A DNA stretch of 64,000 bases from Cyanodermella asteris (taxonomy: Eukaryota; Ascomycota; Lecanoromycetes; Ostropales; Stictidaceae), in the NCBI GenBank assembly GCA_900618795.1, contig UYJD01000008.1, forward strand, positions 248,001-312,000. Direction: 5' to 3'. The notes beneath the pieces were generated by a model. It was not told the DNA's origin, ran no database searches, and saw only the letters and a list, made by a program, of their open reading frames with translations. Within the stretch, counting starts at the first letter, position 1. Every line of letters begins with the position of its first letter. The translations under genes and the position numbers were made by a program. Positions 1-9,897 of this stretch are shown piece by piece.

Positions 1-541
1 CAGCTGAGCTCAGTCGAATATCGTTGCTGCCTTGGTGGTCTCGCGCCTCTCAAACCGTCTGTATCCATCGAACGACTGCTCAATGTTGACCAGGACGTTC
101 AAGATGAAGCTTTACCTTGCACACTCTCACTTGCTCCAATCTTGCGAGTTCAGACGCCAACTCATCCGAACTGCTCGACCCTGCATTCCTGTGACGACCC
201 CAACAAAGAAGGCTGCGGGTGAGATGCTGACCGCATCGCGCATCCTGCATGTCTTCCACGCCGTAGCCATATCGGTCCCCATGGGATTGTAGACACACGC
301 GGTCCCGATCTTCCGTCATATGTCATCACGGCCAAAATGTGCTTCCTGGTAAAATCCGATTTCATGATCAGAGGCGCATGGATCTGTCCTTCATCCACGA
401 TGACGGCGACATAGAATGGCTGTCAAACCTGGGGAGGGTCGACAGCAGAGCCAACAGACTCCATGTCTCTGGCGTCTTCGCGCTCGAGACCGTTCCAGTT
501 GACCATATTTCCGGCGCTCCGAGATCAGTCTGCAGGCCTCA
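1..541. other. left-edge intergenic stretch
   Basis: Short overlapping open frames occur on both strands, but none has recognisable protein character, splice structure or codon bias. I see no gene here. It lies downstream of the BTB gene that ends at 542. Confidence 0.5.
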
Positions 542-1690
542 CTAGAGACCTCTCCTCCTCTTCTCGTCCGCTATCGCTGCTGCAAACAGCCTTCCAAGAT
601 CTTCGGTACAGCGTTCGACCCCGTAATACTGAGACGTTGTATCTCCGTGCATGTAGTTTGTTTCGCTGAACTTCGGCCATTGCATGGCCTCCATTTCTTG
701 CAGCATCGACTGCACAGATATCCCTTTAATGCTGTCCGTCGAGAAAGTCTTCGATTTGAGTCTATTGAGCTCAAGTGCTCCAGCATTTGTTGCGTCACAG
801 CCAAACCGTCGGCGTATACAGACAATCGTGCTCCCAGTGTATCGTCGCATCAATACTGTAAAGATGGCGCGAAAGGCTTCGATTGTCTGCACACGGAACT
901 CTTCCATAGATGCTATTCTGGTCAGTTAGGTCGAAGCTAAATCGCACAAGATAACCATACCGACAATCTCTTGAGGAATAGGAAGCATTTGGGTGTCAAT
1001 AGGACCTCCGCTTTGTCTACAGACAATACTCTGAATCCGTTGGGAATAGTCCGCTTTATCGAGGACATGCGCTATGCAAAGCCACTGAGCCGCCGTTGGG
1101 ACCATTGTCCTGGGGATTTGATCTCTGATCTTTTCGAACCAAACATCAGTGTAGAGGCTGAGGGCAGAATGAAGCATGTACTTGTCGACCAACACACAAA
1201 TGCCACACAACATTCCTAGATCCAGGACTCGTGGCACTTCATTCGACTTGCAGAAGAGAATGAGAAGCACAACGATCATGGCAGCAGCGTCGTCGTCTGG
1301 TAGAGGCAAGTCAGCAGTACCTTTCTGACTAAGAGCGCTTCCTGTCTCCCCGGACGGGTTCACGAAGAGTGCGAACACGCTGGACATCTGACTGAGATGT
1401 TGCGACGAGACTCGAAGTCGGACCGAGCTAGCAGCCGGGGAATCCCATGAGCGCCTGATATTTGCAGGCGACCAGGGAGCTTTCGTTGTCCGGACTACTG
1501 TTGCTGGACTTGAGACTTCCGGTTCGACACCTTGCAGCGCTGGTTGGTTCCAGTCGATTCGGGACACGAATGCCTTGTTCAAAGCTTCCTGAACATTGCC
1601 ACCGTAGCGAGTGAATTTGGTAAGGACCAGGACAAGGTTGCCATCGGGAATGATATCCAAAGACCATGTTGCGGGCGACGCGGCAGTCAT
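542..1690 (-). CDS. BTB/POZ domain protein, two exons
   Basis: Fungal BTB-fold protein of unknown partner. Proteins of this class usually mediate protein-protein contacts, sometimes as cullin-3 adaptors, but no degradation role is shown here. Exon 1 is 961-1690 and exon 2 is 542-912. The 48-bp intron (960-913) has a gtatgg donor, a ctaac branch site and a tag acceptor, and keeps frame (GCA across the join), giving 366 residues. Visible signs are PDGNLVLVL near the N terminus, a DLPLPDDDAAAMIVVLLILF strand-helix segment, and LGMLCGICVLVDKYMLHSAL, the usual late-BTB helix ending in a DKY motif. I chose the ATG at 1690 because a TATATAA element at 1766-1772 lies inside a longer open frame that starts at ATG 1801 (403 residues); the longer start remains possible. 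The C-terminal 120 residues are helical and unassigned. The family call is fairly safe; the function is not known. Confidence 0.75.
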
Positions 1691-2462
1691 GATGACTGGT
1701 GTACGATCACATACGGAGAAGATCCTCGAGCCGAGTGGACGAGTGGGTTGTGATGGATGTTGAGTTATATAAACAGAGGACGTCGCACCTTCGGCCACCA
1801 ATACCTTGTCCTGCTAGACGTTCTCGACGCGCGCTGTCAGAGAACAGTGAGTCTTCGATGGGGCAAGCAGCCTAGTAGGAGCGCAAGTGTTCCAGACGCA
1901 AGCAAGCTTCACCTAAGGAATGTTATCGCGGTCTAAGAGTCGTCTGCACGGAGCAACGCTTTTATTCTTCTTCCTGTCACTAGTCAAAGCACGTAGGCCA
2001 GCTCGCAAACAGCAAATGTCTGATAGATGATTCCAAGAAAGTTGGCGGATCTCACGGCGTAGTAAATCTCGGCTGCGGAGCTCATTCCGAAGTCTTCACG
2101 AAACTGCAGACCAAGCTTGTACTTTGGAGCCGTTTAGCTGGCATGCCGACTATGCACGCACAACCTTTCGAACGTCGTGAACATATATTTTGATAGTTCC
2201 TGGACGACTTTAGATTAGCCGTTGGTTCGTGAACGATGCCAGATGGCGCTAGTGCAACAGGATCTGTGCCTCTCGTGCCTCTCGTTTCCCCTCAAATGCA
2301 TGAATCAAAGACCGACAAGGTGACCCGGATGAATAGACTGACTGCATCGATATCTTGAATGAAAAATCCACTTTGGCGAGAAGAAATGTAACTCAACAGT
2401 ATTCACAGTCTTCCTTCTTCGACCCAGACATGAATTGATGTTCTACTTCTCAAACCATCGCA
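1691..2462. other. divergent intergenic region
   Basis: This lies between the BTB gene (-) and the dehydrogenase remnant (+). It contains the TATATAA element at 1766-1772, which could serve the minus-strand gene. I see no further gene or repeat. Confidence 0.5.
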
Positions 2463-3249
2463 GTGGAAGGAAAGACATTCGCAGTCATGGGAGCAGCGTC
2501 GGGCATGGGTCTGGCGCCCGTGCGTGAGCTACGATCGCAGGGTGGCAACGTCGCCATCAGTGACATCAACGAAGATGCTCTCAGACAAGTCTTCGACGAC
2601 CTTGCAAGAGACCACGCGGGTCGAATAATGGAAGCCGTCTGTGACGTTTGCGATCGGGAAGCTGTCCAAATGTTCCTGTCGAAATCAAACGAGCATTTCG
2701 GACGGCTGCACGGTGTTGCCGGTATCGTAGGAACCGGCGGCCGTCGTCTAGGCTTCGAGAACATTTGGGATACCAGCGACTATGGGTACAAATTCATGAT
2801 ACGCACCAACATCAACTCTTGCTTCAACGTGTTGAACGAAGCGCTGAAGCCGGGTATACTCGAGGAACCGGGCAGCATCGTACATGTCATCAGCATATTT
2901 GCGACGCGGGGGTTCGGTTCGAGAAAGGCGCCGTCTTCGCTGCTGGTAAGCATGCGGCGAGTGGACTCTGCAACAGTACTGGCTTAAAATGCTCATCGCA
3001 ACATTATTCGAGTCAATTGCATTTTGCCGAGTTTGCCTCTTTCAAGTAGAATAGAGCGTGTTACTGATGACGTATAAGGGTGTGATCGATGCTTACACCA
3101 ATGTCTTAGGCCAATATCGCCGCAGCTTTCTCTGGCCCAGGCTCGGAAAACCACAAGAGTTAGCGAACGTCATTGCCTTTTGTCTGAGCGACGCGAGCAG
3201 TTTTGTGACTGGGGTCGAATACGTCATCGATGGTGGTGCGAATCCATGA
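2463..3249 (+). pseudogene. short-chain dehydrogenase/reductase remnant
   Basis: About 262 codons of a classical SDR are readable, which is normal length, but they are spread over all three forward frames. The N-terminal Rossmann part has GAASGMG (usual TGxxxGxG) and a VAGIVGTGG strand. The active-site segment GAVFAAGKHAASGL lies in another frame, and the catalytic YxxxK position reads F-A-A-G-K, so the tyrosine is phenylalanine. RNIIRVNCILPSLPL returns to the first frame, and the C-terminal LGKPQELANVIAFCLSDAS and VTGVEYVIDGGANP lie in the third frame. The shifts fall near 2905-2930, 2975-2990 and 3055-3080. No donor and acceptor pairs of normal size explain them. The first frame opens at a GTG with no ATG, so an upstream exon may also be lost. 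Substrate cannot be inferred. Loss of the tyrosine together with frame breaks argues for a dead host gene rather than sequencing error alone. Confidence 0.75.
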
Positions 3250-3891
3250 ATTTGGATGGTGGAATCTCGGACATCGCGGCCTCGGCTTTTCGAAAGAATA
3301 AGAACAAGCCTTTGGGGCCAAAAACAGTAACCGTATATTCGCAACCGTCTGCTTACAGGAAGAAAAGACGCAAGAGCGTTGGTTTATGTGCAATCTTTGT
3401 CTCGGCATGACGTCGAAAGTGAGGCTGCTTGCGATTTAGAGTTCTTTGACCGCAAATGGCTTACACGACATCACGAGCTTTTTGCTTCTCGTAACGCCCG
3501 CTAGGTTCCACGAACACGAGCACAAGGGCCAAAGCAGCCTATACAGGACTAGACGCTGTCGAGAAAGCGAATAGCTTCGACAGTGCATGCTTGCCACCAC
3601 CAGCTAGTGGGGTCCTGGGTGCCGCACGCAGCCGCCCTGGTTGGTAAATCACGAATCCCGTAGAGAAGCACAGGACAACTGTGTACGAAGAATGACGCCC
3701 ATGCAGTGAACGTCCATCTGCTACTTCAGCCCTCTTGAGGCTCGTGTTGAGCCTCTGAGATGCGTATAAAGTCAGCCAGGAAGCTCCGTTACTGCCTATC
3801 GATTCTCCCATCGACGACAGCAGACTTGTCACGGCCCTCATAACTCCACCTGATTCTTCACGCCCAATCCACGAAGCTCCATCCCCCAACC
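3250..3891. other. intergenic region with promoter of the secreted-protein gene
   Basis: No gene is visible. The TATA box at 3765-3770, listed separately, is the only element I can support. Confidence 0.5.
3765..3770 (+). promoter_or_regulatory. TATA box
   Basis: TATAAA lies 122 bp before the ATG at 3892. That leaves room for a start site near 3795 and a leader of about 95 bases. The leader just before the ATG is pyrimidine- and C-rich, typical of strongly expressed fungal genes. Confidence 0.5.
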
Positions 3892-4398
3892 ATGCAGCTC
3901 ATCAACGCCCTTCTACCCCTCCTCTCCCTCTCAACCCTCACCTCCGCCGTCCCCGTTGCGGACACCAACAAGCCCTACATCGCCGTCGTCAAGGGCCTCC
4001 CCGCAGGTCAATTCCCGGACCCGACCTACGTCACCTACGCCCCCAACTTCTTCGGCGACCTCACCCTTCAACCCACCAAAAACAAGACCGCCGCCCTCCT
4101 CTGGACAATCGCCGCCAACTCCGACCTCATCTCCACCACCGGCCAGACCATTGGCCTGCACCCACCGTACGCGCTGCCGCAGGCCCAGAGCATCTCTTAC
4201 GACGCCTACAACGGCACCCAGGGAACCTACGTCAAGAAGAACAAGGAGGTCGTCAACCGCAGCGGCAACTTCTCGACCTGGCAGTTCGACACCAGCCAGT
4301 ACGGTGCCGGGCTGGGGTACGAGACGCCGGGTTACAATGACTCGGCGTCGGGCTCCCCGTTCCCGTCTTACCCTGTCAAGCTTATCTTGAAGCATTGA
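3892..4398 (+). CDS. small secreted glycoprotein, unknown function
   Basis: Single-exon protein of 168 residues. Residues 1-19 form a classical signal peptide (MQLINALLPLLSLSTLTSA, cleavage before VPVA). The mature part has no cysteine, several N-glycosylation sequons (NKT, NGT, NRS, NFS, NDS) and is rich in Tyr, Pro and Thr. Third codon positions are almost all C or G, much more than in neighbouring genes, and a TATA box precedes it. Both point to high expression. A secreted or wall-associated role is inferred; I recognise no domain. The lack of cysteines makes it unlike typical disulfide-stabilised effectors. The frame and start are clear. Confidence 0.8.
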   Translation: MQLINALLPLLSLSTLTSAVPVADTNKPYIAVVKGLPAGQFPDPTYVTYAPNFFGDLTLQPTKNKTAALLWTIAANSDLISTTGQTIGLHPPYALPQAQSISYDAYNGTQGTYVKKNKEVVNRSGNFSTWQFDTSQYGAGLGYETPGYNDSASGSPFPSYPVKLILKH

Positions 4399-5280
4399 GC
4401 GGAGCACCGTAGCGTGGGAAGTGTGAGAGAGGATGGACCATGACCTTGATGATCACGATAGCGTTGACTGTTACTCAATATTAATGATAACTATCTCTAA
4501 TGCGAAAACAAAGAAGTGACCCTGGTTTAGTCTCCTCTTGCCTTGTGCTCCCCGGGCAGAGCAGTTGAAGTAGTTTTGTAGATAGGTTGGGATCTTCCTC
4601 GATCAGCCAGCCTTGTCGATGTCACGAATGCCTGTCGCAGGCAGATGAATAAACAGACTTTGTGCCCGGGAGCGCGCCCGTGCCAAAGTCGAATCAAGCC
4701 AGATCATATGCACCCATATCACACCTAGGCAAGATCTTCAGGCAAGAGCTCTGACAAAAGGCTCCAGGGACCGCCAAGGCAGCCAGACAAGTTCATCACC
4801 GACACAGTACTTTTCGGAAAATTTGAAACACGAGGCTACAGAGCATCACTCTCATGGCGAATGGGAGAAGGTGGACAAGGAACGTTCGATATAATGCAGG
4901 CAATCGATTCTGAAGAAGTTAAGAAAAAAAAAGTAAATGATCATCACGTCGTGAGTTACGGCTCTTCGCCTCGAAGCAGCCGTCCTATCCTGTCCGCAAA
5001 TTCCTTCAGCCTCATCCACCAAGCTGTTTGCTCGATCGTGTGACCGACAAAGCCTCAGCCGTACAGGACGAGATTTCGAGAACCCCGGATCTGAACGGCC
5101 GAAAACAGAATATATAACATGGACCAGAACCGCCCTTCTTGCTTGCACCTCGCGCCTGCGTAGCGGCAGGATGTTGTACAATATCAAGTATCCCTCAAGG
5201 CGCACCCAGTTCTCAAAAACCCCTGGTAACGCCGAAAAATCAACCAGACGCCAATACTCCTGTCCAAGATCCACAAAGCA
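4399..5280. other. convergent intergenic region
   Basis: It separates the 3' ends of two convergent genes. An imperfect GC-rich inverted repeat lies at 4657-4689 (arms begin ACTTTG and end CAAAGT) and could form a hairpin. The minus strand stays open from 5280 to 4852, in frame with the C2H2 gene, but the codon use is not convincing. I call no gene. Confidence 0.45.
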
Positions 5281-7958
5281 TCATTTCACAGGGAGGTGCT
5301 CAAAATAGTCGGTCGCTGTTCTTCTGCGGTCGCACGACGTACAAGAGTCGTAGTATCGCGCTTCCATGGCACCGTGTCCACAGCTCCCACAGTACCAATG
5401 TTCAACGGTCGGCTCTATTTGAGCTGCCAGCATCTGAGTGTCAATGACCGTGTTCGAGTCAGAGCCAGGATCAATGCGCTTTGCCACCACAAGAGCGGGA
5501 TCGAAATGATCTGCTTGCGACATGCAGGTATCACCATCAGCATCCTGCTCATTTTCACTGTCATCCGCTCCCTCCTCGTCCGAGCCGTCTGAATAACACC
5601 GCTCGTCCACCTTCTTGGTCTTTGGCTGCGGGGTCTCCGTTTCGATCTTGGCTTTGGTTTTGTCTCTGCCCGGAGGCACCCACTCACCAACCGTGAAAAC
5701 CCGTCTTTCAACTTCCGCAATGTTCGGAATCAGCCTCCTCAACTCAAGGCTCGGTGAAAACTTGCCCTCGAACAGATGCGAGTCAATGTGATCGAAGCGT
5801 TCGTCCCACGCGTCTTGGTTCCTGCGTTTCAGGCCAATGACGGTTTTGCAGAAACCGCACCAGAAGGCGCTGCACCAGTTGCGTCCGACACGCCGGCTCT
5901 TTTGCTGGTCGGCGATCGTCCCTTCGTCGTTTATGTTATGCTCCCTGCGCAAGTGTGTGGCAAAGTCGGCCTTGCGAGTAAAATTTGCGGTGCATCGTTT
6001 AAATCGGTTGTTGGCTGCTTCGCCGCAGATCCAGGTTTCGGGCTGGAAATGTCGCGAGTGCTCGTGGCGCTTCCAGTCGTTTTTCGAGCCGAAATATTTG
6101 TAGCAGTTGGAATGGGTGCAGCCCCACGGCTTCTTGTGACGTATCTCGTGTTTCCTGGTGTCATCTGTCAGTAATTGCTTGCGTCATCTGACCTTGAGGA
6201 GGTAGGTGCTACTCACTTGAGGTCGCACGGCCGTTTGAACAGTTTTTTACAGCCTTTGAAGGTGCATTTGTGCTGACGATCGACTCGTGGTCGTTTCGTG
6301 TCGATGAAATGGGCGGACAGGCCTTCGACGATATTGCTCGGCAAATTGTCCAGGATATTGCTTGGGATGCTTTTCAGAAACCGTTGTACTTCGTCAGAGC
6401 TTGGGGCAGGCTCTGCCTTCCGCTTTGATGGTAATGATGCTGTGCGGCTGTTTGTGGGATCGGATTGGCCTCTCGACATGTGCGGAGCATCGGGGCTAGA
6501 CAAGGAACGGCGATGTGCTCGAGCGCTAGCAATGGCGATAGTGACTGACGAATTGCTCGAGGATCTTTGCATGCTGTTGCGAGAAGGTGACCAACGACGG
6601 TCATCCATTGGTGAGAGATGTGCTGGTGATAATGGTGAAGGGGGAACAGTGTTCAAGTTTTCTTCGTGTTTGCGTGATATGGGGGATAGCTGCACCCTCA
6701 AGCTGGGGGTGCTTCGTGCATGCTCGAATGTGGTTGCAGACTCGGATGAACCGGTCGCAGGTGGTGCATCTTCACCTTCGGAGGCTCCAAGCACGCTTGG
6801 GGGCTTGGGAGCGTCTCGTTCTGACCTGGGTCTGGTCAGTATACTCGTTCATGTCCGGGCTTTAGTATTCGAAGAGCTGGTGTGCTGACCGCTGAATGAT
6901 GTCTTCCGCGTCGGCTTCCGGGTGAGCGACCTTGCAGTGGTTCTTGAAGTTGTCCTTGCGGGGCCAGATCTTGTCCTTGCCCTGCTGCAGGCAACTGGTG
7001 CCTTGACAGATGTAAACCTTGATCTGGCTGCCAACGGGCGCGATCTTGTGAACAGCTAGCTTATGCCTGTCCAAGTCGTTGCGAGTGCCAAAAGGACGGT
7101 TGTGAGCGCATCCGCCAAAATCGCACCAGAACTCCTTCTTCTTCGTCGAGCGTTGAGATGCGTTGCGCGACATCGATGCGGGACCGATTGGGCTCAAGGG
7201 AGTCTGCATATAACTTTCATTTGCGGGAGAGTGTGAATACTGCGACTGCGTCCCGTACGTGGCTCTCGGGGTAGGATATGATCCTGGGTAAGATTCGCTA
7301 TCGACCTGCAAGCTCTCGAAATGTGGTGGCGCATAGTCAGACATCGGAGTCTGCGGTCCAGGTCCATAAGGATTAGAGAAAGAGCTCCGGTGGGAGTGAC
7401 TGTAGCTGCTTCTGCTGTCACTGGTGTACGAAGCGGGCCCTGGACGTGTTCGATAACCTGTTGGACCCGAGGACACGCCGTTATGGGTCTGGAAGGACAT
7501 GCTCGTTGAAGTCGGTAGGCCCATGAAGCTAGGGACGGCAGGGCGTTGGTTCGTATGGCTTCGTGCACGATTCATGTCAACGTGATGGGAGCGCGCGTCT
7601 GCGAACCCGCTCGCTCGCGACGGCGCAGAGCTTCCAAATTGAGATGAACCGAGAGCGAACATGTCCCCGGTGTCAGTTCGAGGGTCCGAGTCATGAACCG
7701 TAGTCATCATGCTGCCATCCCTGTGAATTAATGAGTAAGGGAAACTGAAACCAAAGAGTGGGCTGTCTCTCACATGTCTGTATTAGAGTCGTTTGTGAAT
7801 GCCATGCCGATGTTTGATGGTGCATTAAAGTCTTGAGACATGGAGCCGCGGTGGCTGCCGTAAGAAGGCATGTCTTCGAGTTGGGGAAAGGGCTCAGGCT
7901 GTGGGCAAGAGCAGTAGTGAGTCTCGTGCATACAGTTCGAACAGACAACGCTAGCCAT
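5281..7958 (-). CDS. C2H2 zinc-finger transcription factor, four exons
   Basis: Probable nuclear DNA-binding regulator of 832 residues. Exons are 7774-7958, 6890-7720, 6217-6825 and 5281-6154. The introns (53, 64 and 62 bp) have gtgaga/cacag, gtcagc/cccag and gtgagt/accag ends, and every join keeps frame. A Cys-rich N-terminal tip (CSNCMHETHYCSC) is followed by a long Ser/Pro/Tyr-rich disordered region. Fingers then follow: WCDFGGC...H...H near residues 259-287, YICQGTSC...H...H near 296-327, CTFKGC...H...H near 522-548, WGCTHSNC...H...H near 550-576, and WICGEA...C...H...H near 577-609. A CGFC...H...H element lies near 630-668. A C4 element (CGSC...CTSC) sits near residue 790, after an acidic stretch. 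The layout matches multi-finger regulators of dothideomycetes. Target genes cannot be inferred. The stop at 5281 is taken as real. Confidence 0.85.
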
Positions 7959-9596
7959 TGTGGTAGAGCCTCGCAGTGTGCGGCAACGCTTGCGAGTAGT
8001 AAGGTGGTATAGAGTTCTCGTGTGGTTTCAAGCGCCTCGAAACGGCAAGCTGGCTCCGAGCTTGTATTCGGGCACCGTCGAAGAAGTCACGTTGGGTAAG
8101 GCAGACCAATCCAAATTAGAAGGTCCCTGAATAGCAACCAGCCTCGTGAATGTGTTTCAAGTGAAGATCACCCAGCGAGGTGAGACTTTCCCAGAGAGGA
8201 AGGATTCTCTGTGTCTCGACAGCACGGATCTGACTTCTCTTGCCAAAAGGAGACGAGAGGTGCAGCACAAAAGAAGGGTGGGCACAGCGACACGTTATTT
8301 CAGGCCGACTGGGCCGTCGAGCACGATAGGCACAAGAGGAGGCGAATATTCTGTGTGCTGAGCAACCAAGCAGCTAGCCGTGGATGTGCTTGATTGGGTA
8401 GCACGTGCGGTGAGGATACGTACTAGTTCTGTGACAAGGAGGAGGGATGTCGTTTGTGGTGCAAAGTAAAGGGCGATTATAAAGATATGTATAGTACAAG
8501 ATTGGACAGTGGTTTTGAGTCGCTGATGCGGTGTCTTTGATACGGCCAGACCAGAACGTGGCAGACAAGTAGTAGGCGTAAATGGGTTCGATGCTCGAAT
8601 GTATTCCGAAACCGGACGATGGTGAAGGCAACGGAGAGAAGAAGAGCGGGCAGCGAAACAGGTGTTGAGAAAAAGGAGCAAGGCAAAGGCAGACTGCTTC
8701 TCGAAGCCGGACAACGTGGTCGGGTCAAGGAGAGGTGAGAAGTCTGATCCGGGTGACCGTGAGCTCGGAGAAGAATCGAGTGGAGCTAGGATTCGGGCAA
8801 GACAGGAACAGGTTACAGTAGAGAAACAAGAGGGCGAGCAAATCTGGTTCAAATTATGCTAATCCACCCTTGCAATCGCAAATGCGTAAGACCAGCACAA
8901 TGCCGGGGAAGGAACAGGACGGCCGAGTCGGCAGAGCCGCAATCAAGACTCTTCCTGGCGATAATTGTCGTCTCAACGAATTGAAAACGCAATTGCGGGT
9001 TGGCCATATTGGCAGGCAAAGGCAGGCGTCAGTATTGGGAGACGAGGCAGATGGGGGCGTGCATCTCGGAGAGGCTCATCGATTCCTGCATGGCTCAAGG
9101 GTGTCTAGTGGGGAAATCCTCACTTCCCCGAGAGAGTAAGTGAAGTGTGGTCAAGCCATCAGGGCTGTGCTCCAGACAGCGAGCGGGCGAGAAGAAGTTA
9201 GCGTCGAGCACTTGGCCGGACTGCAATATAGCGAAGCTGCAAGTTTGTTACCTTCTTCGTTTGATATTCCCTGTCTTGTGCTCCCAGAAGATGCTGTGAC
9301 CGCCGTCGAATAAGTCGTCGCCCGTTTGCTCATTGGGCTCCCATGGCGACGGAAAACGCGGTCTGAAGCTGAAAAGTTTGCGTTACCATTTGTCGATGTG
9401 TCTGCTTATTTTGTTCATCGTCCATTGCCTCGTTCAGGAATTGCTTTTTGAGGCGACGATGCGCCACCCAGGCAAGCAAAGCCACGACGGCACACCGGAC
9501 GAGGCGAGGAATATCGACCACGACGTCTCGTCCCCAAAACGCCTTTGTAAAGGTCACAAGTCGTCTTCGAGCAGCAGCAGAAAGCTCCTGGAGACA
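7959..9596. other. long upstream region of the C2H2 gene
   Basis: No gene can be supported with confidence. Minus-strand frames at 8295-8852 are Ser/Leu-rich and lack coding bias, so they are probably leader or promoter. A minus-strand frame at 9330-9626 has a protein-like hydrophobic and basic stretch and is discussed as a finding. Confidence 0.4.
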
Positions 9597-9897
9597 ATGC
9601 CCGCACGTAAGCTTTCCAAAGCTCACGTCAACCCCGCTCTACACTGCCTACTGACAATGCAGCTAGCGGGAAGGACGAGGGAGCGGATGCATCTGAAGGT
9701 CGAAGTCTGCCCTCCGTGTCGCCCAACGCGCCCACTTTGCCTGGCTACACCACATGCGGTAAGGCTCAGCTGTGCCCGACTTTCTCGACTCTCTGTCCGA
9801 AGCCATAGAGGCCGCTCACCTAGCCGCCATTCCGTGGCTCGCCCGACATCACTGGCTCGGAGAGAAGCTGACAGCCGAACCATCGTCTCCTCACTGA
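9597..9897 (+). CDS. possible small three-exon gene (64 residues)
   Basis: The intron at 9607-9662 (56 bp) is close to the fungal consensus: GTAAGC donor, CTGAC branch 8 bases before the CAG acceptor. A second possible intron at 9759-9808 (GTAAGG to TAG) keeps frame. Joining 9597-9606, 9663-9758 and 9809-9897 gives a 64-residue protein starting MPAPSGKDEGAD, with a later AAHLAAIPWLARHHWLGEKL helix-like segment. The ATG has A at -3. I recognise no family. A competing frame on the opposite strand overlaps it, and the third exon could read differently. The intron signal is the main reason to list it. Confidence 0.28.

Noticed and set aside
3931-4407. Long open frames on both other phases of the small secreted-protein gene
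   Set aside because: They are shadows of a gene with very strong third-position C/G bias; no initiation signals or motifs of their own.
4852-5280. Frame open for about 140 codons directly after the stop of the four-exon C2H2 gene, in the same frame
   Set aside because: Codon use is not biased, it contains an A/T-rich non-coding-like tract, and no motif is seen. Unlike the five cases reported, chance openness is a sufficient explanation.
8295-8852. 185-codon minus-strand frame upstream of the C2H2 gene
   Set aside because: Ser/Leu/Thr-rich with no domain, no splice support and no third-position bias; more likely leader or promoter.
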